DNA from: Mycobacterium sp. IS-1590
GTDB lineage: Bacteria; Actinomycetota; Actinomycetes; Mycobacteriales; Mycobacteriaceae
Reading direction: 5' to 3'
Assembly: GCF_001500025.1 (NCBI RefSeq)
Contig: NZ_LQIW01000012.1
Coordinates: forward strand, 124,001-188,000
Length of the DNA: 64,000 bases
The notes below the pieces were generated by a model. It did not search any database. It had not been told where the DNA came from and saw only the letters and a list, made by a program, of their open reading frames with translations. This document shows, one piece after another, positions 53,196 to 64,000 of this stretch; position 1 is the first letter of the stretch; each line of letters opens with the position of its first letter. Both the position numbers and the translations under genes were made by a program.

Positions 53196-54311
53196 ATGCG
53201 TGTCGGCATTCCGACCGAGATCAAAAACAACGAATACCGGGTCGCGATCACCCCGGCCGGCGTCGCCGAGCTCGTGCACCGCGGTCACGAGGTGATCATC
53301 CAGTCGGGTGCGGGTGAGGGTTCGGCGATCTCGGACGCCGACTTCAAACGCGCGGGAGCCCAGCTCATCAACGGCGCCGACGAGGTGTGGGCCCAGGCCG
53401 ACCTCCTGCTCAAGGTCAAGGAGCCGATCGAAGCCGAATACGAGCGCATGCGCCGTGGTCAGACGCTGTTCACCTACCTGCATCTGGCGGCATCGCGGCC
53501 GTGCACCGAAGCCCTGCTGGTCTCCGGGACGACGTCGATCGCCTACGAAACCGTCCAGACCGCCGACGGCGCCCTTCCGCTGCTGGCCCCGATGAGCGAG
53601 GTTGCCGGACGGTTGGCGGCCCAGGTCGGGGCCTACCACCTGATGCGCAGCCACGGCGGCCGCGGCGTCTTGATGGGCGGCGTGCCGGGTGTGGCTCCGG
53701 CCGCCGTCGTCGTGATCGGCGGCGGCACCGCCGGATACAACGCCGCGCGGGTGGCCGCGGGCATGGGGGCGCACGTCACCGTGTTCGACGTCAGCCTGAA
53801 CAAGCTGCGCGACGTGGACTCAGAGTTCGGTGGCCGCGTGCAGACCCGCTACTCGTCGATCCTGGAGCTCGAGGACGCGGTGAAGGACGCCGACCTCGTC
53901 ATCGGCGCGGTTCTGGTGCCGGGCGCCAAAGCACCCACTTTGGTTTCGAATTCGACTGTCGCCCATATGAGAACCGGTGCAGTGCTGGTCGACGTCGCGA
54001 TCGACCAGGGCGGGTGCTTCGAGGATTCGCATCCGACCACGCACGACGACCCGACGTATGCCGTGCACGACACGATCTTCTACTGCGTCGCCAATATGCC
54101 CGGAGCCGTGCCCCGCACGTCCACCTTCGCCCTGACCAACGCCACCATGCCGTACGTGCTCAAACTGGCCGACCAGGGCTGGCGGGCGGCGTGCCGGGCC
54201 GACGCCTCGCTTGCGAGGGGTTTGTCCACCCACGACGGCGCCCTGCTGTCCCAACAGGTCGCCGCCGACCTCGACCTGCCGTACACGGATCCGGCGTCGT
54301 CGCTGGTCTGA
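53196..54311 (+). CDS. ald: L-alanine dehydrogenase Ald
   Basis: 371 aa NAD-dependent enzyme that converts alanine and pyruvate, with roles in nitrogen use and in redox balance under low oxygen. The N-terminus MRVGIPTEIKNNEYRVAITP and Lys75 region (LLKVKEPI), Rossmann loop VIGGGTAGYNAARVA, and DQGGCFEDSHPTTHDDP are conserved. Controlled by AldR. Confidence 0.95.
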   Translation: MRVGIPTEIKNNEYRVAITPAGVAELVHRGHEVIIQSGAGEGSAISDADFKRAGAQLINGADEVWAQADLLLKVKEPIEAEYERMRRGQTLFTYLHLAASRPCTEALLVSGTTSIAYETVQTADGALPLLAPMSEVAGRLAAQVGAYHLMRSHGGRGVLMGGVPGVAPAAVVVIGGGTAGYNAARVAAGMGAHVTVFDVSLNKLRDVDSEFGGRVQTRYSSILELEDAVKDADLVIGAVLVPGAKAPTLVSNSTVAHMRTGAVLVDVAIDQGGCFEDSHPTTHDDPTYAVHDTIFYCVANMPGAVPRTSTFALTNATMPYVLKLADQGWRAACRADASLARGLSTHDGALLSQQVAADLDLPYTDPASSLV

Positions 54312-54328
54312 GACCGAATTGCGCGTGT

Positions 54329-54359
54329 TTGCCCGGCACCCTTAAACGTGCCAGTGCAA
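54329..54359. terminator. Candidate hairpin terminator after ald
   Basis: TTGC-CC-GGCAC / GTGCC-AGT-GCAA with loop CCTTAAAC lies 18 nt after the ald stop, between ald and the convergent beta-lactamase gene. No T-run follows, so it would be of the mycobacterial T-less type. Confidence 0.5.
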
Positions 54360-54523
54360 AAAGATAGGGATTCGCCCGATTCCTCCGTCGCGCCGCATGC
54401 CATACCGTCTAGTCAGCGGCTGGCGCTCAGTGCAGGGGGGGCCAAGAGCGTGGGGGGACAGCCGCTGACAGCCAGCTGGACCCGGCCCCGAGGGGTGGCC
54501 GGGCTAAGCTGCTGCTTTCGGCG

Positions 54524-55423
54524 TCATCCGGCCAGAAGTTCGGCCACCAGCACAGAAGCCACGTAACCGACCAACTGCCGGTCGTTCGGGACGTCGGGGT
54601 CGTTTGCCGCGGTCCTGGTCATGATCGCCAGTAGCAGTCGTTCGCCGACCGGGCCGTACGCGATACCCACGTCGTTGGTGCTCGCGTAGTCACCACTGCC
54701 GGTCTTGTCGGCCGTCGCCCAGCCCGGTGGCAGCACGGGTCGCACGCTCGACGTCTGATTGGCCCGCATCCAGTCGTCGAGTTGCCGGCGTTGCGGCTCG
54801 GCGAGCACATCGCCGGTGAGTATCGACCGGTAACCCGCCCCGATGGCCTCGGGCGTCGTCGTGTCGCGCGGGTCTGCCGGCACCGCCGCGTTGAGCTCGA
54901 TCTCCCAGCGGTCGAGCCGGGACCGCTGGTCGCCGATGCTGCGGGCGAAATCGGTCACGCCGGACGGACCGCCAATGACCCGTAACAGCCAGTTGGCCGC
55001 GGCGTTGTCGCTTCGCTGCAGCGCGGCCTGACACAACTGCGCCAACGTCATCGTCTGCCCGACGTGCGCCTCGGACACCGGCGAATTGGGCACGATATCG
55101 CCCGGCTCGATCGTGACGCGATCGGTGAGCGCGAGCTCACCGCGCTCGGCCTTCTGCAGTACCCGCGCCGCGGCGTAGGTCTTGAACGTCGAGCACATCG
55201 CGAACATGTCCTGCGCTCGGTGTGCGATGGTGCGCCCGGTGCCGAGATCGGTTGCGAACACCCCGATCAACGCGTTCTGGCGACGTTCCATCTCGCCGAG
55301 TCGATCCTCGACCGGCTGCAGCGGGCGGTTGGGATCGGCCACGACGGCCTTGTGCGGTGATGCGGCCAGCGCCGCGAGTGTCAACCCACCGATCAGAACG
55401 TGACGCCGTGACAACCCGGTCAT
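54524..55423 (-). CDS. Class A beta-lactamase
   Basis: 299 aa secreted penicillinase. The N-terminal [10 protein letters not shown] is a twin-arginine signal, in line with Tat export of mycobacterial BlaC/BlaS. Active-site motifs are CSTFK (Ser78, Lys81), SDN in [15 protein letters not shown] (Glu of the omega loop) and KTG. SDN rather than the SDG of M. tuberculosis BlaC. No cephalosporinase or regulatory genes adjoin. Same position next to ald as in M. smegmatis (from memory). Confidence 0.93.
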   Translation of the reverse strand: MTGLSRRHVLIGGLTLAALAASPHKAVVADPNRPLQPVEDRLGEMERRQNALIGVFATDLGTGRTIAHRAQDMFAMCSTFKTYAAARVLQKAERGELALTDRVTIEPGDIVPNSPVSEAHVGQTMTLAQLCQAALQRSDNAAANWLLRVIGGPSGVTDFARSIGDQRSRLDRWEIELNAAVPADPRDTTTPEAIGAGYRSILTGDVLAEPQRRQLDDWMRANQTSSVRPVLPPGWATADKTGSGDYASTNDVGIAYGPVGERLLLAIMTRTAANDPDVPNDRQLVGYVASVLVAELLAG

Positions 55424-55442
55424 GGGCCCCCAGCGTAGGCGA

Positions 55443-56760
55443 TCAGCCGGCGATGGCCCGAAGCGGCTGAGGCAGTGACCGTTTCGACCGAACCGGGCCC
55501 AGCACGGCGCCGCCGTAGGGCCGCCGCAGAAGCCGGCGCGCGACGGCGTTGACCTCGTCGAGCGTCACGGCGTCGATCTTCGCCAGCGTCTCGTCGATCG
55601 TGCGGTGTTCACCGAAATGCAGTTCGCTGCGGCCGATGCGGTTCATTCGCGATCCCGAATCCTCGAGGCCGAGGACCAGTCCGCCGCGCAGGGAACCCTT
55701 CGCGATGCGGCACTCGTCTTCGGTGATCCCGTCGCGCGCCACCGCCTCGAGCACATCGGTGGTCACGCGGGCGACCTCGTCGAAGCGGTCCGGCAGGCAA
55801 CCCGCGTACACCGACAGAGCCCCGCTGTCGGAGAAGGTGTCGACCGCCGAGTACACCGAGTACGCCAACCCGCGTGCCTCTCGAATCTCTTGGAACAGCC
55901 GCGAACTCAGGCCACCGCCGAGCGCCGTGTTCAGCACCGACAGCGCCCAGCGGTGTTCCCAGTGTCGCCCCGGCGTGCGCACTCCAAGCGTGAGGTGCGT
56001 CTGCTCGGAGTCCCGGTTGACCAGCTCCAGGGTCGGGTGTCCACCGACCCTGCCCGCGCCCTTGCGGGGCGGCACCGGTGCGCGGCCCCGCGCCAGTCGC
56101 GCGCCGAAGTACTCGCGCGCCAGCGACACCACGTCGTCGTGGTCGACGTTTCCCGCCACCGCGAGCACCATCCGCTCGGGGGTGTAGCGGCGGACGTGGA
56201 AGGAGTGCAGTTGGGCGCGTGTCATCGCAGAGATCGAGTCCACGCTGCCGATGACCGGGCGCCCGACCGGATGCGAGCCGAACATCGCGGTGAGGAACAC
56301 GTCGCCGAGGGTGTCCTCGGGATCGTCGTCGCGCATCGCGATCTCCTCGAGTACCACGTCGCGTTCGACCTCGACGTCCTCGGCCGCGCACTGTCCGCGC
56401 AACACCACGTCGGCGACGAGGTCCACGGCCAACTCCAGATCGGAGTCGAGCACATGCGCGTAGTAGCAGGTGTGCTCGCGGGCGGTGAAGGCGTTGAGCT
56501 CACCGCCGACCGCGTCGACGGCCTGCGCGATGCTCACCGCCGACCGGGTCGGCGTCGACTTGAACAGCAAGTGCTCGAGGAAGTGGGCCGCGCCCGCGAC
56601 GCTCGGGCCCTCGTCGCGCGAACCGACATTGACCCATAGCCCCACCGACGCCGAATGCACCGACGGCAGGTACTCGGTGACCACACGCAGGCCACCGGGT
56701 AACACCGAGCGACGCACTGCCTCCGATGATCTGTCGCCACGTCCGGTGTGGCGCAACGCC

Positions 56761-56783
<23 letters not shown>
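55443..56783 (-). CDS. pepR: M16 zinc peptidase PepR
   Basis: 446 aa, processing-peptidase-like. The inverted zinc motif is HFLEH (HxxEH) with the distal Glu in [12 protein letters not shown] region and [15 protein letters not shown]. Full-length with both domains (R-Y motif near [21 protein letters not shown]). The start is the ATG at 56783, inside the end of gpsI (23-nt overlap). Confidence 0.92.
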
Positions 56784-59007
<2,224 letters not shown>

Positions 59008-59318
59008 AGGTGTCCGTATGGCCTCTCTGGTTCAGTGTCTCCACTGTTTAGCTGTTTTCGCGTCGTCACAGCGCTTGAACCACGGGCCTCGATGCGGCTA
59101 CGGCCATCGATCGAAGCTGCCGGCAGTTCTTCCGGCAGCCACTACCGAAGACCGCGCGATCGAGCAGGTCCTGGTTATGACACGCGGGAGCGATGCTCGC
59201 GGAGCTGCGAAAACCGCACCCAGGTCGTTCGCGCCGAAGTGGCAGTCGAACGAGGCCATCGTACTCTGCGGGGAGTACCCGGCCGAATCCCGGCGCGCGT
59301 TCGCGCGCCGGTACGAGG
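59008..59318. other. rpsO-gpsI spacer without a gene
   Basis: 311 bp. No convincing coding frame; the lipoprotein gene lppU found here in M. tuberculosis is absent. It contains a hairpin GCTGCCGG/CCGGCAGC (59116-59139) that could terminate rpsO mRNA or be an RNase III processing site controlling PNPase mRNA. The gpsI promoter is probably here too. Confidence 0.6.
59116..59139 (-). terminator. rpsO-gpsI intercistronic hairpin
   Basis: Perfect 8-bp stem GCTGCCGG/CCGGCAGC with an 8-base loop, about 180 nt after the rpsO stop and 109 nt before the gpsI start on the minus strand. Either terminator or processing site. Confidence 0.55.
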
Positions 59319-59588
59319 TCAGCGACGCAGGCCGAGTCGTTCGATCAGCGTGCGGTACCGCTGCACGTCCACCTGGGCCACATACTTGAGCAGCCGGCGC
59401 CTGCGGCCGACGAGCAGCAGCAGACCGCGCCGCGAGTGGTGATCGTGCTTGTGCACCTTCAGGTGCTCGGTGAGGTCGGTGATCCGCTTGGTCAGCAGGG
59501 CGACCTGCGCCTCGGGCGAACCGGTATCGGTGTCATGCAGGCCGTACTCGGTCAGGATCGACTTTTTCTCTTCGGCGGTGAGCGCCAC
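59319..59588 (-). CDS. rpsO: 30S ribosomal protein S15
   Basis: 89 aa, full length. Motifs [36 protein letters not shown] and [21 protein letters not shown] are diagnostic. Binds 16S rRNA early in 30S assembly. The 201 bp upstream, to ribF, hold no gene and probably the promoter. Confidence 0.97.
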   Translation of the reverse strand: MALTAEEKKSILTEYGLHDTDTGSPEAQVALLTKRITDLTEHLKVHKHDHHSRRGLLLLVGRRRRLLKYVAQVDVQRYRTLIERLGLRR

Positions 59589-59789
59589 GAAACAACTCCA
59601 TCTTTTTCAGTCCGCGGGAAGGGGCGAATGGCCCCGGGGAGGCGCGGCCGCCGCGAACTGCAGCACACGCCCGGTCGGCAGGCAGTCTAGCAGCGGCGAG
59701 GTGAGCGACGAAATTCGCCGAGCGCTCCCCTACGTACACCTGTCGACCCGCCGTCCTGGGGTTTTGTGGTCATACCGGAGCGCTCGCGG

Positions 59790-60770
59790 TCAGCGGGCGA
59801 GGATCGAACGGGCGTATTCGGTGTCGCGGCCCATCTGCTGCACCAGGTCGTCGACGTTGGCGAACTTCTCCTGGCCACGCAGCCTGGCCACGAAGTCGAC
59901 GGCGACGTGCTGGCCGTACAGGTCGGCGGTGGTGTCGAGCACGAACGCCTCGACGGTGCGGGTGCGCCCGGAGAACGTCGGGTTGGTCCCCACCGAGACC
60001 GCGGCCTGGTACCGCTCGCCCGGGATCACGCTGCCGGCGACCGGTCCATGGCCGAGCACGGTGAACCACGCCGCATAGACGCCGTCCGCGGGGATCGCCG
60101 AGTACATCGGCGGTGCCACGTTGGCGGTCGGGAAACCCAGCACCTTGCCCCGTCCATCGCCGCGCACCACGACACCCTCGACGCGGTGCGGGCGTCCCAA
60201 CGCCTCGGCGGCGGCGACGACGTCGCCCGCGTCGACGCAGGACCGGATGTAGGTCGAGGAGAACGTGACGGCCTGGTCCCGGTCGGTGTCGGCCGCCTCG
60301 GAGACCAGGGTCACGCTCTCCACCGCGAAGCCGAACCGCTCGCCGGCCTGGCGCAGCAGGGCGACGTTGCCCGTCGCCTTCTTCCCGAACGTGAAGTTCT
60401 CCCCCACGACGACCTCGACCACGTGCAGGCGTTCCACGAGGAGTTCGTGGATGTAGCGCTCGGGGGTCAGCTTCATGAAGTCGGCGGTGAACGGCATGAC
60501 CAGGAAGACGTCGACGCCGAGTTCCTCGACCAGTTCGGCGCGCCGGGTCAGCGTGGTCAGCTGGGCTGGGTGGCTGCCCGGGAAGACGACCTCCATCGGA
60601 TGGGGGTCGAAGGTCATCAGCACCGTCGGCACCCCGCGCGACCGGCCAGCCTTGACCGCGTGGTTGATCAGCTCCTGATGTCCGCGATGCACACCGTCGA
60701 AGACCCCGATGGTGACCACGCAACGGCCCCAGTCCGTCGGGATCTCGTCTTGTCCCCGCCAGCGCTGCAC
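59790..60770 (-). CDS. ribF: Bifunctional riboflavin kinase/FMN adenylyltransferase RibF
   Basis: 326 aa. FAD synthetase domain at the N-terminus (TIGVFDGVHRGHQELI; VTFSSTYIRSCVDAGDVV) and riboflavin kinase domain at the C-terminus (RVEGVVVRGDGRGKVLGFPTANV). Makes FMN and FAD. GTG start with the conserved QRWRGQDEIPTDWGRC. Confidence 0.95.
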   Translation of the reverse strand: MQRWRGQDEIPTDWGRCVVTIGVFDGVHRGHQELINHAVKAGRSRGVPTVLMTFDPHPMEVVFPGSHPAQLTTLTRRAELVEELGVDVFLVMPFTADFMKLTPERYIHELLVERLHVVEVVVGENFTFGKKATGNVALLRQAGERFGFAVESVTLVSEAADTDRDQAVTFSSTYIRSCVDAGDVVAAAEALGRPHRVEGVVVRGDGRGKVLGFPTANVAPPMYSAIPADGVYAAWFTVLGHGPVAGSVIPGERYQAAVSVGTNPTFSGRTRTVEAFVLDTTADLYGQHVAVDFVARLRGQEKFANVDDLVQQMGRDTEYARSILAR

Positions 60771-60839
60771 GAGGGCAAGCCTACGGCGCGTACGGGGCCC
60801 CGCGCCTCGCCGGATCCCCCGGACGAGGTGAGTATTGCC

Positions 60840-60845
60840 TAAACT
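60840..60845 (+). promoter_or_regulatory. Candidate -10 and operator of the SirR-type gene
   Basis: TAAACT ends eight bases before the GTG at 60854. Around it, CCTAAA and TCTAAG could be half-sites for a DtxR-family repressor, allowing autoregulation. Confidence 0.4.
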
Positions 60846-60853
60846 CTCTAAGT

Positions 60854-61549
60854 GTGAATCCTGCCGGCGATGCGCGTGACCTGACGACGGTTGCCCAGGA
60901 CTACCTGAAAGTCATCTGGACCGTCCAGGAGTGGTCGCAGGAAAAGGTGAGCACCAAGCTGCTGGCCGAGCGCCTCGGTGTGTCGGCCAGCACCGCATCG
61001 GAGTCGATCCGCAAGCTCGCCGACCAGGGTCTGGTCGATCATGAGAAGTACGGCGCGGTGACGCTGACCGAGGCCGGCCGGGCCGCCGCGCTGGCGATGG
61101 TGCGCAGGCACCGGCTGATGGAGACATTCCTCGTCCGCGAGCTGGGCTACAGCTGGGACGAGGTACACGATGAGGCCGAGGTGCTCGAGCACGCGGTCTC
61201 GGACCGCATGCTCGACCGCATCGACGCCAAGCTCGGGCACCCGACCCGCGACCCGCACGGCGACCCGATCCCGGCCGCGGACGGACGCGTGCCCACCCCG
61301 GATGCGCGCCAGTTGTCGGCCTGCCACGACGGCGACCGCGGCACGATCGCGCGCATCTCGGACGCCGATCCGGAAATGCTGCGGTATTTCGACAGTGTGG
61401 GCATCAGCCTGGACTCACGACTTCGCGTGGTGGCCCGGCGCGACTTCGCCGGCATGATCTCGGTGGCCATCGAGTCGGCAGACGGCGACGACACCACCGT
61501 CGACCTGGGAAGCCCTGCTGCAGAAGCGATCTGGGTGGTCGCGAGCTAG
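60854..61549 (+). CDS. sirR: DtxR/MntR-family metal-dependent repressor (SirR, Rv2788-like)
   Basis: 231 aa. N-terminal winged helix (KLLAERLGVSASTASESIRKLADQGLVDHEKYG), central dimerisation/metal domain (RHRLMETFLVRELGYSWDEVHDEAEVLEHAVSDRM) with Glu, Cys321-like Cys in SACHDGDRG, His residues, and a C-terminal SH3-like FeoA domain (about 150-231). Probably a manganese-responsive repressor of Mn uptake. GTG start. Confidence 0.9.
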   Translation: MNPAGDARDLTTVAQDYLKVIWTVQEWSQEKVSTKLLAERLGVSASTASESIRKLADQGLVDHEKYGAVTLTEAGRAAALAMVRRHRLMETFLVRELGYSWDEVHDEAEVLEHAVSDRMLDRIDAKLGHPTRDPHGDPIPAADGRVPTPDARQLSACHDGDRGTIARISDADPEMLRYFDSVGISLDSRLRVVARRDFAGMISVAIESADGDDTTVDLGSPAAEAIWVVAS

Positions 61550-61592
61550 CTGGTTTGTGACACCGTGGCGCGCGGCCGACCACCTCGGTGAG

Positions 61593-61649
61593 TGCCCGCC
61601 TATCAGCGAATTATTCGCTGGTAGCGAATAATTCGCTGCGAGGCGGGCA
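61593..61649. repeat. Long palindrome, dispersed element copy 2
   Basis: 27-bp arms (two mismatches) with a 3-base loop. The core AGCGAATTATTCGCT and outer TGCCCGCCT are shared with the element at 38256. It too lies between convergent genes (the sirR-type gene and truB), 43 bp after a stop. Confidence 0.85.
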
Positions 61650-61854
61650 TCTTGGTCAATGGTGGGCAGCCAGAGCCGGCCGCTGGATTTTCGTCCCTGG
61701 CGCCCATTCGGCGGGCTTCCGCGAGCCTCGGGTCAGGGTCGCAGGCTGTCCTTCGGGCAGCCACGGATGCCACGCGCTCCCCGACCACCCCGCTCTGGGA
61801 CGACGTCGGCGTGCGCGCGGATGCGTGGCTACGAAGGTGGGCTACGGGGCTGGG
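61650..61854. other. Spacer before truB without a recognised gene
   Basis: About 205 bp. Open frames pass through it but none has a ribosome site or a familiar protein. It may contain decayed DNA: in M. tuberculosis several genes (fadE21, ltp1) stand between sirR and truB and are missing here. Confidence 0.5.
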
Positions 61855-62736
61855 CTACAGAGTGGCGGGACGCAACACGACGACCGACTTCGTGCGCGCC
61901 GACCGGTCTTCCAACAGCGCGATGACCTGACCGTCCTGAGCCGTCGCGGCATAGATCCCCTCGATGCCCGCCGGTGTGAGCGGTCGGCCGTGCCGCACGT
62001 CCGCGGCCTCCTCCGCGGTCAGGTCCCGGCGCGGAAACGTCAGAAGACATGCGGTGTCGAGGCTGTAGGACAGCTGGGGGGTTTCGGCGAGCTCGTCGAG
62101 CGTGCGCGCCTCCGTCAACCCGAAACCGCCGACCCTGGTGCGGCGCAACGCCGTGAGGTGCCCACCGACACCCAGCGTGGTGCCGATGTCGCGGGCCAGT
62201 GCGCGGATGTAGGTGCCGCTGGAGCACTCCACCTCGACGTCAACGTCGATCACGCCGGGATGGCGACGGACGTCGAGCACGGCAAAGCGGTCGATGCGGA
62301 CGCGGCGGGGCGCCAACTCGACAGCCTGACCTTCGCGCGCGAGCTTGTAAGCACGCTGCCCGCCGACCTTGATCGCGCTCACCGCCGACGGGATCTGATC
62401 GATATCCCCGCGCAACTGGGCCACCGCTGCCTCGATCTGCTCATCGGTGACGGCGTCGGCCGAACTCTCCTGCAGCAGTTCGCCTTCGGCATCATCGGTG
62501 GAGGTGGTCTGGCCGAGGCGAATGGTCGCGGAATACGCCTTGTCCGTCGCCGTCAGCTGGCCGAGGATCTTGGTGGCGCGCTCGATGCCGACGACCAGAA
62601 CGCCGGTCGCCATCGGGTCGAGGGTCCCGGCATGCCCGACTTTGCGGGTACTGAAGAACCGACGGCAGCGGCCGACAACGTCATGGCTCGTCATGCCCGC
62701 GGGTTTGTCGACGATGACCAGACCCGCCTCGGTCAT
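61855..62736 (-). CDS. truB: tRNA pseudouridine(55) synthase TruB
   Basis: 293 aa. Motif [18 protein letters not shown], catalytic Asp in [23 protein letters not shown] and [14 protein letters not shown] are conserved; a C-terminal PUA-like part follows (about 225-293). Modifies U55 in the T-loop of tRNAs. ATG overlaps the stop of pptT. Confidence 0.95.
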   Translation of the reverse strand: MTEAGLVIVDKPAGMTSHDVVGRCRRFFSTRKVGHAGTLDPMATGVLVVGIERATKILGQLTATDKAYSATIRLGQTTSTDDAEGELLQESSADAVTDEQIEAAVAQLRGDIDQIPSAVSAIKVGGQRAYKLAREGQAVELAPRRVRIDRFAVLDVRRHPGVIDVDVEVECSSGTYIRALARDIGTTLGVGGHLTALRRTRVGGFGLTEARTLDELAETPQLSYSLDTACLLTFPRRDLTAEEAADVRHGRPLTPAGIEGIYAATAQDGQVIALLEDRSARTKSVVVLRPATL

Positions 62737-63413
62737 AGCACGATCGCGGTCAGCGCCAGACCGTCGCGGACCGACCACCGGCCGGTCAGACTCTCCAGCG
62801 GCGGTCCGTGCATCGCCGCCGGGTCGATCAGAATCCGCGAGACGAACCCGCCGGATATGCCGCTGTCGTCGACATCGAAGACGATGTGCGCGTCCTCAAA
62901 GCCCAGCCATCGGCGGGTCACCGGAAACCACGCCTTGTAGGTCGCCTCCTTGGCGCAGAACAGGATTCGGTCCCAGTGCAGACCATCCGGGAGCTGCGCG
63001 AGCTCGGTTCTTTCCGCGGGCAGGCTGATCGCGTCGAGTACACCGTCGGGCAGCACACCATGCGGTTCGGCGTCGATGCCCACCGACCGCACCTCGACGC
63101 GCCGGCCGACCACGGCACCGCGGTAACCCTCACAGTGTGTCAGCGAGCCGACGACGCCGTCGGGCCAACACGGTTCGCCCTTCTCGCCTTTCAGAATCGG
63201 CACCGGTCCGACTCCGATCTCGGCGAGTGCCTGCCGCGCGCAGTACCGCACCGTGACGAATTCGTTGCGCCGCTTGGCCACCGACTTGGCGACCAGCGGC
63301 TCCTCCTCGGGCAGCGGCGCCAGTCCCGGCGGATCGCGATAGACCTCCGCGGCCGCCAGCCCGGTCGTCGTCGCCGGTAGCACACCGGACAACAGCGAAG
63401 CGGCGACCGTCAT
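62733..63413 (-). CDS. pptT: 4'-phosphopantetheinyl transferase PptT
   Basis: 226 aa Sfp-type enzyme that activates acyl-carrier proteins for mycolate, mycobactin and polyketide synthesis. Motifs are [17 protein letters not shown] (metal Asp/Glu) and [14 protein letters not shown] (WFSAKEA-like). Essential in mycobacteria. Overlaps on both sides (ATGA) with truB and the phosphoesterase gene. Confidence 0.95.
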   Translation of the reverse strand: MTVAASLLSGVLPATTTGLAAAEVYRDPPGLAPLPEEEPLVAKSVAKRRNEFVTVRYCARQALAEIGVGPVPILKGEKGEPCWPDGVVGSLTHCEGYRGAVVGRRVEVRSVGIDAEPHGVLPDGVLDAISLPAERTELAQLPDGLHWDRILFCAKEATYKAWFPVTRRWLGFEDAHIVFDVDDSGISGGFVSRILIDPAAMHGPPLESLTGRWSVRDGLALTAIVL

Positions 63414-64000
63414 CGCGAGACCTGCCTGTCGCGGAGGCGCTGCTGCATCTTCTGGGCGTTCTCCCGCATCTCCTGAGTGATCTGGAAGTGACCGCCGAAC
63501 TCGTTGAGGTACCCGGGCGGATACTGGGGGTCCGGGAGGATCTGGCGCATCCAGCGATATGGCTTGCGGCGCCGCCACTCTCGTGGATAGCCGACCGACA
63601 CCTCCTCGAACCGCACACCGTCGTACCACGTCGTGCGCGGAATGTGCAGATGTCCGTAGACCGAGCACACCGCGTTGTAGCGGGTGTGCCAGTCGGCGGT
63701 GGCGGTGGTGCCGCACCACAGCGAGAACTCCGGATAGAACATCGCATCGCACGGTTCGCGCACCATCGGGAAGTGGTTGACGAGCACCGTCGGCGTCATC
63801 CAGTCCAGGTCCTCGAGCCTCTTGCGGGTGTAGGCCACCCGATCGCGGCACCACGCATCGCGGGTGGCGTACGGCTCGGCGGACAGCAGGAACTCGTCGG
63901 TGCCGACGACGTTGCGCTCCCGCGCGATGGCCAGTCCCTCGGCCTTGGTGGCGGCGCCCTCCGGCAGGAAGGTGTAGTCGTACAGCAGGAACATCGGCAC
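63410..64000 (-). CDS. Metallophosphoesterase (Rv2795c-like), N-terminus beyond the window
   Basis: At least 196 aa are visible; the frame is open to the edge, so the start is probably outside. The C-terminal metal motifs VNHFPMV (about 74-80 in the visible part) and VYGHLHIPRTTW (GH-x-H) fit calcineurin-type phosphoesterases such as Rv2795c, the partner of pptT in M. tuberculosis, where loss of function affects PptT inhibitor resistance by hydrolysing phosphopantetheine from carrier protein. The N-terminal DxH motif is not in the window. Coupled to pptT by ATGA. Confidence 0.9.
   Translation of the reverse strand: MPMFLLYDYTFLPEGAATKAEGLAIARERNVVGTDEFLLSAEPYATRDAWCRDRVAYTRKRLEDLDWMTPTVLVNHFPMVREPCDAMFYPEFSLWCGTTATADWHTRYNAVCSVYGHLHIPRTTWYDGVRFEEVSVGYPREWRRRKPYRWMRQILPDPQYPPGYLNEFGGHFQITQEMRENAQKMQQRLRDRQVSR

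Noticed and set aside
54348..54566. A short plus-strand frame between ald and the beta-lactamase
   Set aside because: No ribosome site, composition like random GC-rich DNA, and it runs into the end of the beta-lactamase gene.
61588..62940. A 450-codon plus-strand frame over truB
   Set aside because: Starts inside the palindromic repeat and is antisense to truB and pptT.

Overview
The window is high-GC actinobacterial DNA, almost certainly from a fast-growing mycobacterium (Mycolicibacterium type). The gene order follows the Mycobacterium tuberculosis Rv2732c-Rv2795c backbone: Rv2732c-like/miaB, recX-recA, DUF3046 gene/glycosyltransferase/ephG, pspM-pspA-clgR-pgsA3, argA/ftsK, rnj-dapA-thyX, dfrA-thyA, dapB, aldR/ald, pepR-gpsI-rpsO-ribF, sirR-type regulator, truB-pptT-metallophosphoesterase. 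Comparisons with M. tuberculosis, M. leprae and M. smegmatis are from memory.

Region by region. 1-4 kb: a lipid-anchored HtrA-type protease, a SigF-group sigma factor coupled to a small membrane protein, a scar holding N-terminal remnants of two sugar-metabolism genes, and an LpqE-like lipoprotein. 4-10 kb: miaB, a four-gene glutamate-type ABC transporter (gluABCD), an LLM-class oxidoreductase and recX. 10.2-12.6 kb: recA, interrupted by a LAGLIDADG intein at the M. leprae-type site, with a RecA-independent P1 promoter and a LexA box upstream.

12.6-28.7 kb is the centrepiece: an 18-gene co-directional cluster for a group 1h (high-affinity, atmospheric H2) [NiFe]-hydrogenase, followed by a small disordered-protein gene. 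It holds hypA, hypB, small and large subunits, a NifU/Rieske-like iron-sulfur protein, several uncharacterised hydrogenase-associated proteins (DUF5947, DUF6084, a 445-aa protein, a 39-aa membrane peptide, DUF6390), a maturation protease, hypC, hypF, a SIS-HypC fusion, a phosphosugar-isomerase-like SIS protein, hypE, a second hypC and hypD. Most junctions overlap by 1-13 nt, so translation is probably coupled. The island sits between recA and the DUF3046 gene, which are neighbours in M. tuberculosis.

28.7-42.2 kb: backbone genes for envelope stress (psp, clgR with a good SigE-type promoter), phospholipid and arginine synthesis, division (ftsK), RNA decay (RNase J), lysine synthesis (dapA) and thymidylate synthesis (thyX). 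42.2-44.5 kb is a less GC-rich island with an ESX/WXG100-type small protein, a larger WxG protein and a membrane protein, bounded on one side by a long palindrome. 44.5-55.4 kb: an AlkZ-like glycosylase, dfrA-thyA, hydrolases, a MarR regulator with an operator next to a frameshifted DUF1398 gene, dapB, aldR/ald and a class A beta-lactamase. 55.4-64 kb: pepR-gpsI-rpsO-ribF, an MntR/SirR-type repressor, truB, pptT and a metallophosphoesterase cut by the window edge.

At several starts (gluA, ephG, pgsA3, argA, ftsK, the DUF2834 gene, the sirR-type gene) a -10 hexamer lies 6-8 nt before the start codon, as expected for leaderless mRNAs, which are common in mycobacteria. Two long palindromes of one family (38.3 and 61.6 kb) lie between convergent genes. 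No rRNA, tRNA, CRISPR array or insertion sequence was recognised.
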